A DNA stretch of 64,000 nt. Origin: Hofstenia miamia (Eukaryota; Xenacoelomorpha; Acoela; Hofsteniidae). The notes beneath the pieces are model-generated. The model did no database searches. It saw only the letters and a program-made list of their open reading frames with translations, and was not told the origin of the DNA. The stretch is from NCBI GenBank assembly GCA_900660155.1, contig CABFPE010000232.1, positions 775,729 to 839,728 of the forward strand, read 5' to 3'. Shown here piece by piece: positions 38,143 to 47,100 of this stretch. A program made the translations under genes and the position numbers. Position 1 is the first letter of the stretch. Each line of letters starts with the position of its first letter.

Positions 38143-41100
38143 GAAGCAATAATTTACTATGAACGAGTTTTCACGCGAAAATTTAGACATCAATGTTGCC
38201 AAAAAAATCAGCAACCTCAACTTTTCAGTTTATATTATACACAATACAAATAACCAAATACACAATGCATAAAATTAACGCTACTTTTTCGCATGTCCTC
38301 CTGAATAAGTGAATTTGTCTAACTTTAATATCCTAAAGGATGTTAATTTTTACCATTTTATGAAAAATTAAGCGTTATTTTTTATTATACTTCCATGTGC
38401 AAAACAGATGTTTTACATTGACAGAAATTTAGTTATTGTTAATGAATACCACCATACTAATCCTATTATATAGTCCACATGCAAAAGGGAATTTTACAAA
38501 TTAAATAAATGTACTTAAATAATTTGAAACCTCCTATATAAATAACATTGTTCGGGGGGTTTAATAAATACTAAAAATACAAACTACTTACCATTGCTTG
38601 TCAAGCAAAGTGACTTCATATTCGGGGGCATTTGATTCCAAAATTGAAAATTAAACATTAAATCAGGACGAGTTTCTGGTGGACATTTTTGACATTTGTC
38701 TAAATTATTGAATATATAATAATACCATTTTTCTACTACTACTGAATGACAAAAATGCTACTAGTTTTAACATTTTCAAAATAAAAAATTCTATGAGTAA
38801 AGAAAACGATAATTTACTTATATAAATATTACATTTAATCTATAGTGACTTTCTGAAAAGTGACATTTTCAAATATATTAACACTTAGTGGAGAATCTGT
38901 ATTGTTAAAATTTAATAATTACGATTGTGTGAAATTCAATATGCTACAAATCGACAAGCTTTTCCTTGACTTGTATAAAGTAATTTAGACAAGAAATTTC
39001 ATTTAAATCTGTATTTAAGAAAATAGATATTCAATTTAATAGGTGGAGATGTCTGTATCTAAACCTAATGTACGTGGTTCATTCAATAATGCCTTGGACT
39101 AACTAAGAAAGAAGCACAGCACAAAAAACGAAAACAATTTTTATTGAACTGAATTAAATATTAGTTCGAAAAACTTATGTAATTATTTTTTAATATAAGT
39201 ACCATTGGCAGCAATCAGCTTATTTCATCAAATAACCAATTCTTGAAATACATAAGCCAAATATTGTCCAGGGAGCTGGGCAAACCACTTTCAAAATGAT
39301 GTCCATGTAATGCTTTCTTCATGTACTTGAATAAAAGTAATCGTTGTTGTACGGTGGATGTCTTAGAAGTGTAAAACCACTACTTTTGTTGAAATTGTGC
39401 AATATAATTTGGATGGATGGGATCACTACAAACAAGGAGCCAAATTGAAACAGTTCTTGACTTCTGTTTCTTCTTACGGTATTCCTCACCCAATTTGGCA
39501 TAGTATTGGCCTTTTATTGTTTGTCCGTTAGGCAAGAAGTTTAAGTGATTGACTCCCCCTTTATCCCAAAACACTGAAAGCATCATTTGTTTTTGATGTG
39601 AGGTGTCACTTCTCATCTTCAAAGGAGGTTTCTCTTCTTTTTGTATCAATTCAAGTAAGTGTTAATGAAAGAGATGTCTCGTCCTCAGTAACAATATTAT
39701 ATATAAAGGCATCACCATGCTGATTTAAGCAATTGCAAATTCGATATAGACTTTTATTACAATTCCGTATTCTAGTTTATCTCTATGTGACAAAAATTAA
39801 TTGTGTGCGTATTATACGTATACTGCAGGCAAAAACATTAATTTAATTTATGCTTATAGACAAACATAGGGTCAGTTTTCAAAAGTAATTGCTTTGATTG
39901 AATTATAATGTTTCTTTCTTAGTTAGTCCGAGGCATTATTGAACGAACCACGTATATATATTCCTTAAATATTAAATTAAAACAATTATGCAGAATACCT
40001 TTATCTCCTTTACTAAATGTACCGATTGGACAAAAACTACAAATTGAATGATTCATGAACATTCCTGGATTACACGGCGGACACTTTTCAGGTGATCCCG
40101 ATGTTGGCAACTGTACACCTCCTACAAATGTATAATTTGAAATGTTACTTAAAATTATATACTAGCTAATAGTCACAACATGCTGAATATATAAGGGTTG
40201 ATTCATAGTCAATGAGAAAAGCAATTATGAAGTGAATGAGGTTCTAAATGTCACTATCTGTCTGCACAAATAATTTATTATTCACAAAGGAATCTACTTC
40301 ATTGTATAATTCATTAACAATCACGTTCCCTACATCTCATTCATCAGCACGGCCTTCACATACGTTTCTCCTTTCGAAAATTTACACTAGAATTTGTATG
40401 GGGAGACAAATCATTATCCCCAAATTCCATATTTGTCAATATTTTCTGGATTTGCTTTAATAGGAATCGAGAACCTAATATTTTGTCAAGATAGGAGCTA
40501 AATCCGCGATGGTGTCACCGACGCCGAATTTAAACTGAAATATAATACTTCATTTAGAAAATAAGTTTTCTGCTTAGATAAAGCTGCCTAAAAAGAAATT
40601 TGCAATGATCATTAACAATATGAGGTGCATCATCTTGTAATTGTTGAGTGACAAAGTACAATTACAGGCAAGTAGTTGATACTCACATCAGTCAAAGCAA
40701 TAACTGAAATGATAACAAATAATAAAAATTTGGCTGATTCGAATATTGACTTAATTTGGTGCATAATTATCTCTATTTTGGAACCGTTCACAAAACGTTT
40801 TCATTAAAGACTTCGGCATGCTACATGCTAATTGACATTAACTCAAACGTAATTTAAAAAATAATGTGCGGGAAGCGTACACCAGTAATATCGATTATTA
40901 GCATGACCTATGAACTAACCTTTATTCTCAAATTAAAAGCGAATCGTATTTGCATTAGTGGAAATCAGTACAAATGCTGACAACATAATGGTTAGAACGG
41001 GTCTATAACAAACAAGTTTATTGAAAGCGTTAATGTACATGCAACGTCATAAATTTATTCAAGCAGGTAAATTCAACTTCACACTCCTTACCAGAAGATG

Positions 41101-44100
41101 CTAATTTAAAAGTTAATATTGAATCGTTATAAAAATCAATTACCGTCAACATCGCCTAGACAAAGTTTCGGCTCGATCCATTTGTACTTTTTGGTTGTCT
41201 AAAAAAATTATTTGTGTAACATATAAAAGAAAATCAATGCACCATTCCATTTTCGCAAGGTGAGTAATATTCAACGTAATCTTTTTCTGTACAAAGAGGT
41301 CGCCTTGAGCATTCTGTAGCACCAATTTCTTTAAAAGCAATGTATTAACGATGTAAAAAATTTAATTTACCAGAAAACTCTTCATTTTTATTGCAGCTTT
41401 GACACGAAGTTGATCTTAATCCCTTAGTATAAGTATTCTTAGGACAAAACTCGCAAATTGAAGCACCTGAATCTTTAGAAAAAGTACCGGGTGGACAATC
41501 TGTACAAGCTGTTGCAAACGCTACCCCTATACTAAGCATAATAACGGTATAGTTAAAAAGCGTTACCTCTAATATCAATATTTCTTAAGAGAATAGGTGG
41601 AGGTGGAATATCGTATTCATCGTAACTCAATGACATTGCCCGCCAATATAAAATATTGGTGCCTTTTTGAAGTTTCATCTAAAAATTAGAGTAAATTGCA
41701 ATCTACTAGGAAAATTGCAAAATCAATTAATTGATGATTAAACAAAAGATTCTCTAAGAAAGAGGTCGATTTGAAAAGCATGTGAAAACCTAATAAAGAA
41801 TAATAAACAAATTCTTCAATGCTGAAAATCAAAACTTTCAACGATTTAGTGATAAATGAACAAATAAATCGAATAAATAGTCACAGTGCAGCAACCATTT
41901 TCATTATATATACTTTCAGACAAAAATAAATATTTGAGAGAACTGAGTACAAATAGTGTTAATTTTAAAAAATTAAATAGACTTCAAAGAAGTTTCACTT
42001 TTTAAAATAATATTTTTATGTTACTACTCAAATCATTATAAGTTGGTGTTTACATTTAGGTAATTAATAACTTTTCTTGTTCAAAGGCATGGTAAATTAG
42101 TTTAAACAAAATTAATATATGAATTTTCTTAAATGAAACATAGAAAGGATTATACGCATTTATTAAACACTTTAATTTTTGCGACAGTAGTTGGTTATTC
42201 GATGTAATTGGCATTTTACTAGGTTGATGAGTTTGACATCAGGTGTACTTTTCTTAAATAAGTATATATACCCAATAACATTTATATAATGTTGAAAGAA
42301 CTGTCTTAATTTCCAACTCCCAATTTATGTGCATCAACATTTGCACAGTGTTAAATAAAGCTGTTTTAATGTCAAATTATTGCTTAATTTTAAGAATAGC
42401 TGCCACTAAGACATTATAAGAAGAAAAAATTATTCAGTGTCAAAAGTGATGCTTTTGGGGTGAATTTAGGATAAATATTCTGCTTTCGCATTAATAACTT
42501 TTAGTGTTTGAAAATAAACGCTCTAATTAAACAATCTCCAAAATATAATGCAAAAACATATCACTTCGATCATTATCTATCACCATGGAAATGGACGCCA
42601 TCTCTGCTATTATTTATGTCTTTATTACTCAGAAAAGTAAGTTGTTCACACAATGAAGTAAAAATTTGTCATATATGTTAGAGACGCTAATTTAAAAAGT
42701 TTCATCTCCCAGGTAGTTTTGAAGAAAAACACCTAATTAGCATTAATTTATACATCAGTCTGACATGCTAATGACGAGATTTGACATTTAGCCTTAGTGG
42801 AACATACGGAAAATGTCATTTATGTGAAATACATTTTTTTAATCACAAGCAAAAATGTAGGTTTTTGTAAAGAAACGGTTCTTCATTTTAACGAAGAGTT
42901 CTTTAAAAGAAAAGAATTATTCAAAAATTTGCTTGTTGGAAAGCAAATTAATGTAAAGTGTTATATCATTCCTGTTATAAATTTTAATTCAACCATTTGA
43001 ATAAATAAATCACACAATTTATAATCAGCAAATATTTAAAAAAACTCAGGCAAAATTTGTCCATATTAGTAAAATAGTTCAATAACCAAACTGTTTCTGA
43101 ATTCTATATGGATGCAAGAAATTATTTTGGAATGGTTAATGATGTTATGTTTCGAGATTTCAATTAATGAATTCTAGATTTTAAGCAACTAGAATGATGA
43201 TTTAAGAGAAGAATGTCAGCTACCTAATTAAAATAGTTGCCAACCGTAATAACTGAGTCAAACTCAATTAGAAAATCGACGACTAATTTATCAAGGACGA
43301 ATACAAACATAATTTCAAAAGTTGGGAATCGCTTCATTCCTCAAAATTCAATAACCTTGAAAATAACTTAGAAAAGTTATCAGCATCGACAAATGAGTAA
43401 GATCCCAATTACACTCATTAACTTATTTGATACAACGATGTGCAAACGCACACCAAAATATTATCAATCGATTTCATATTTTTTCCTAATTTTAAATAAA
43501 CTTAAGCATGATTTCTTGAAGCCGCGAACATTTACATAGTACATATATATATATATATATATATCAAAAAGATACGTACGTGGACAAAGTATAAGCGGAT
43601 AATTATACGATTATTTAAGGTGTGTTCCCACTGTCGACTTTTATCATCTGTCAGGAAATCGGTGATAAAAGTCGATAGTGTGAACATTCTATCTGCTTTT
43701 TTATCGGCTGATAAAAGTCGATAGTTTGAACGCTCCATCCGATTTTTTGGCAAAACAGCCAGATTGCTGTCATCTGATAATTTATCAGCTGATAAAAGTC
43801 TATAGTCTGAACCGTAGAGTACGATATGAGAAGAAGGAGAAATGCCCCGATACTGAGTGCGAGACTGCAGGCTCATATTAAATAAACATTCAAAGAATTA
43901 GTTTAATTTCAGTACGATAAATAATTCATTTAATCAACGGATAAAAGATTGAATTTAAGACACTTAAGAAATAACATTAACTTACAAACATAAAATCAAA
44001 ATTACTAAAAATTAAACAATTATTTTGAGACAAATTTCGATATTTTCTTGGAGAAATCCATAACACGCGAAGAATCCGTATGGCATTTTACCAGACCTTT

Positions 44101-47100
44101 ACAAAAAACATTTGCCATGGATGACAGACAATTTGATGGAAGTGTAAAACTCTGTACATAATAGGAAGTGTACACAATTTCAAATAATTTAGCACATCGC
44201 TTTGTGCAAATTTGCTTTAAGCTACAGAAAATTGCAAAGCAGAATTGGCAAAAAGAAAAAAAATCAATGTTTGGAAAATGCAGGCCTCCTCTATTTACAA
44301 TAGCAGTGAAAAATGATTCATCTAAATCTTCATCATCATCATTCTTCTGTAATTCTGGATGATTTTTTGCGAGAAATCCAGCAACAAAAAAGCAAGCTTG
44401 CTTTTCAGCATCAGACAAGTTTTCAATAATGTCATCTGCATCAAGTAAATTAATCTCCTCCTCAGATAGACTTGATGAACAGAGTTCACAAATGGAGCAC
44501 ACCATGTCCAAATTCGATATCTCAATTTCTAATGAATTTAATAATCATAGATAAGGAATTTTATCTGAAGTAAAGGATATCATAATACGTAATATAATAA
44601 TTTCCTCCACTACTTTGACGAAAAAATCCAAACTCTTTTTCTAAGTCGTCATTTTGAAAGGTACCTTGAAGTAATGCCAATGTTTTACAAAGAATGCCCT
44701 GTATATTTATAGGTATATAATAAAGGAGAACTTATTTGGTAACTAATAAAATAAGAATTAACTATAATATATACAGTATATACGTGGTACATTAAAATGC
44801 ATTCTTTGTTTTCATACCCAGCATCACATAACGCAAGTAATTATTTGAAATAAGATATTTCACCAACTCTACTAGAGCTACTAATGTTCTGGAAAATGCT
44901 GATGCCGTATCCACTGTCAATTGTAAATTTCTAACAGTTTTAGGAGCTGAAACCCCCATAGGCTTTTTATTACATCAGCAAACTTTTTTGACTATAGTCA
45001 AAAGACTAACCGTGTGGCACCCCTAAAAAGTGACTTTTGCGGTTTACGATTAGTCAAATTTTGAAATAGAAAGTGTTCTATTTGAAAATGACTATAAGTC
45101 AAAAGACTAACCGTGAATAAAGTCAGCAGTAGAATCCTTTGACTGCAAACGAAGACAGGTAACTGCTTTTTCACTAAAAATCTGAAAAACCCACGAAGCT
45201 TTCTGCTTTTCAAGAGACTTTGGAAAAAGAGCACTGTGGGTTATTCCATGACGTCGCAATGTTGACGTAACTTCCACATCATATATATAAATTAAGTTAT
45301 TCCATGATGCAATAACGTTTTTACCATTAATAACCGCTAAAAGGCACAAATATTTCTCCAACAATAAACAAAAATTACATATTTATAATAAACTGGTTGT
45401 TGAAAAAATCAAATTAAATAATTTTAAATTTTGTGCCTTTCAGTTTTTTTGTAGATTCACTTATGAAATTGTTGCGAAAACTCTTCATCAAATGAATTGG
45501 ATCTATAATAAAGAAAAAAGGTCTTTCGCGATTTTGTGGATGCCTTGCTACAAATGAATTTTGATAGAATAACTCTTCACCACAAATAGATGAAATAACT
45601 TTACAGTTGACCTAAAAAAATTCACTAATTGAAAATTTCGATAACTACCTTATGATTGTCGCAGATTGCTCCTAAGGCCAAACATCCAGCATCTTCAATA
45701 ATATAAATTAATTCACGAAGATGAATCTCTAAGAATTCAGCTTTCAAAGTCCAAATCGGCAGCATTTTAACAACAAATGGTTTTCCAATAAGAGGCTTTA
45801 CCATAAAAGTTAAAACAGTTCAAGCTAATTTGTCTGGATCATCAACTGCCTTTCCAAATAAATGACCACCTCGTAGTTGCCAACTGGATTTGACATAAAC
45901 CTCATCAAACAAAATAAAAATTACTTTGTGTTGAGTATCATTGGAAAAAAATTCACCGAGAAGAACACTGTCAATAAGCTCACTTTATATTCGAATTTTC
46001 TTAATAAATTATTTAAATCTAAATTTGAATTTTGTTAGAATATAAAAATCTGTCGATTTGCAAGCATATTGACCGTATGTTTTCTGTATTCAATGATCCT
46101 GTAAAAGGAGATAGCAATCCCTGAATAGTCTTGGGGGTTGGAATTAGAGAAAACTTTTGCTGAAAATGCTTATATCCATTCCTAGAACTAGCATACAATT
46201 CTAAATATAAATATTCGTTTTAATTCTGAAATACTGAGATAAAATTTACCAAGTGCAAATCTAATAAGAAGAGGAGAATATGCATGCTTAGAAGGAAGAA
46301 TAAGTCTTTCCAAGAATGCTAAGACAAGATCTAAGTGCTGTGGCTTCTCCTCGATCACCTCCATTTTTTTCAAAAAGTACAAATTATATCCTTCGAAGTT
46401 GGCACATAATTTTCAAGTCGATTAATAATGGCCTCAATAATGGAGTATCTTAAATTAAAAAATAATGGAAACAAAGAAACAATAAAATTACCTTGAACAT
46501 TTTCCGAAAAGTACTAGGTCCGAAATATTGACTTTTACATCTGAATAGTAAGCAATTGACTTAAGGTTACTATCAATAGACAAAGACCATAGGACTTGCA
46601 GCGGCTCAGAAGAATTTTCATCAGAAAATTTGAAAATAACAAATCTATCATCGAATTTAACAAATTTGTTCGATAAATGAAGTTCATCAAATGTTTCAAA
46701 TGTAAATCGAAATCGATCCATTTCATCCTTCAAGTAAAATGAAACATTGCATATATAATTTTTTGTAAAGTTATAGTGAAAATAAACACATTTTCTAGAC
46801 CAAAAAACGGCAACAATACTTCTTCAAAAAATTTGTAAATTTTCCATAAATTTTAAATTATTTAAATTTTTCAAATTAGAAATGCAATATTTCATTACAG
46901 GTTGACAGTTTCGATTCACAACACCACGATTTGTGACGTCCCGCAAATTTACTGGCACTGGAAAACAAACTTGAGGTGCATCAGTTTCATCAAAAATCTC
47001 TGGAGGATTCGCTGGTCTAAGCTTACCATGAACGTTGACAGTAGAGTATCCCTCTGGCCAGTGCTTTGCACAAATTACTGTGTGCTTAGTAATATTAATT

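Noticed and set aside
42797-43000. Plus-strand 67-codon frame in ELAPOR intron 5
   Set aside because: No motif, AT-driven composition, no splice or regulatory context.
43532-43876. A 114-codon frame with repeated YRLLSADK
   Set aside because: It is the translation of the transposon's subterminal GATAAAAGTCGATAGT repeats, not a protein.
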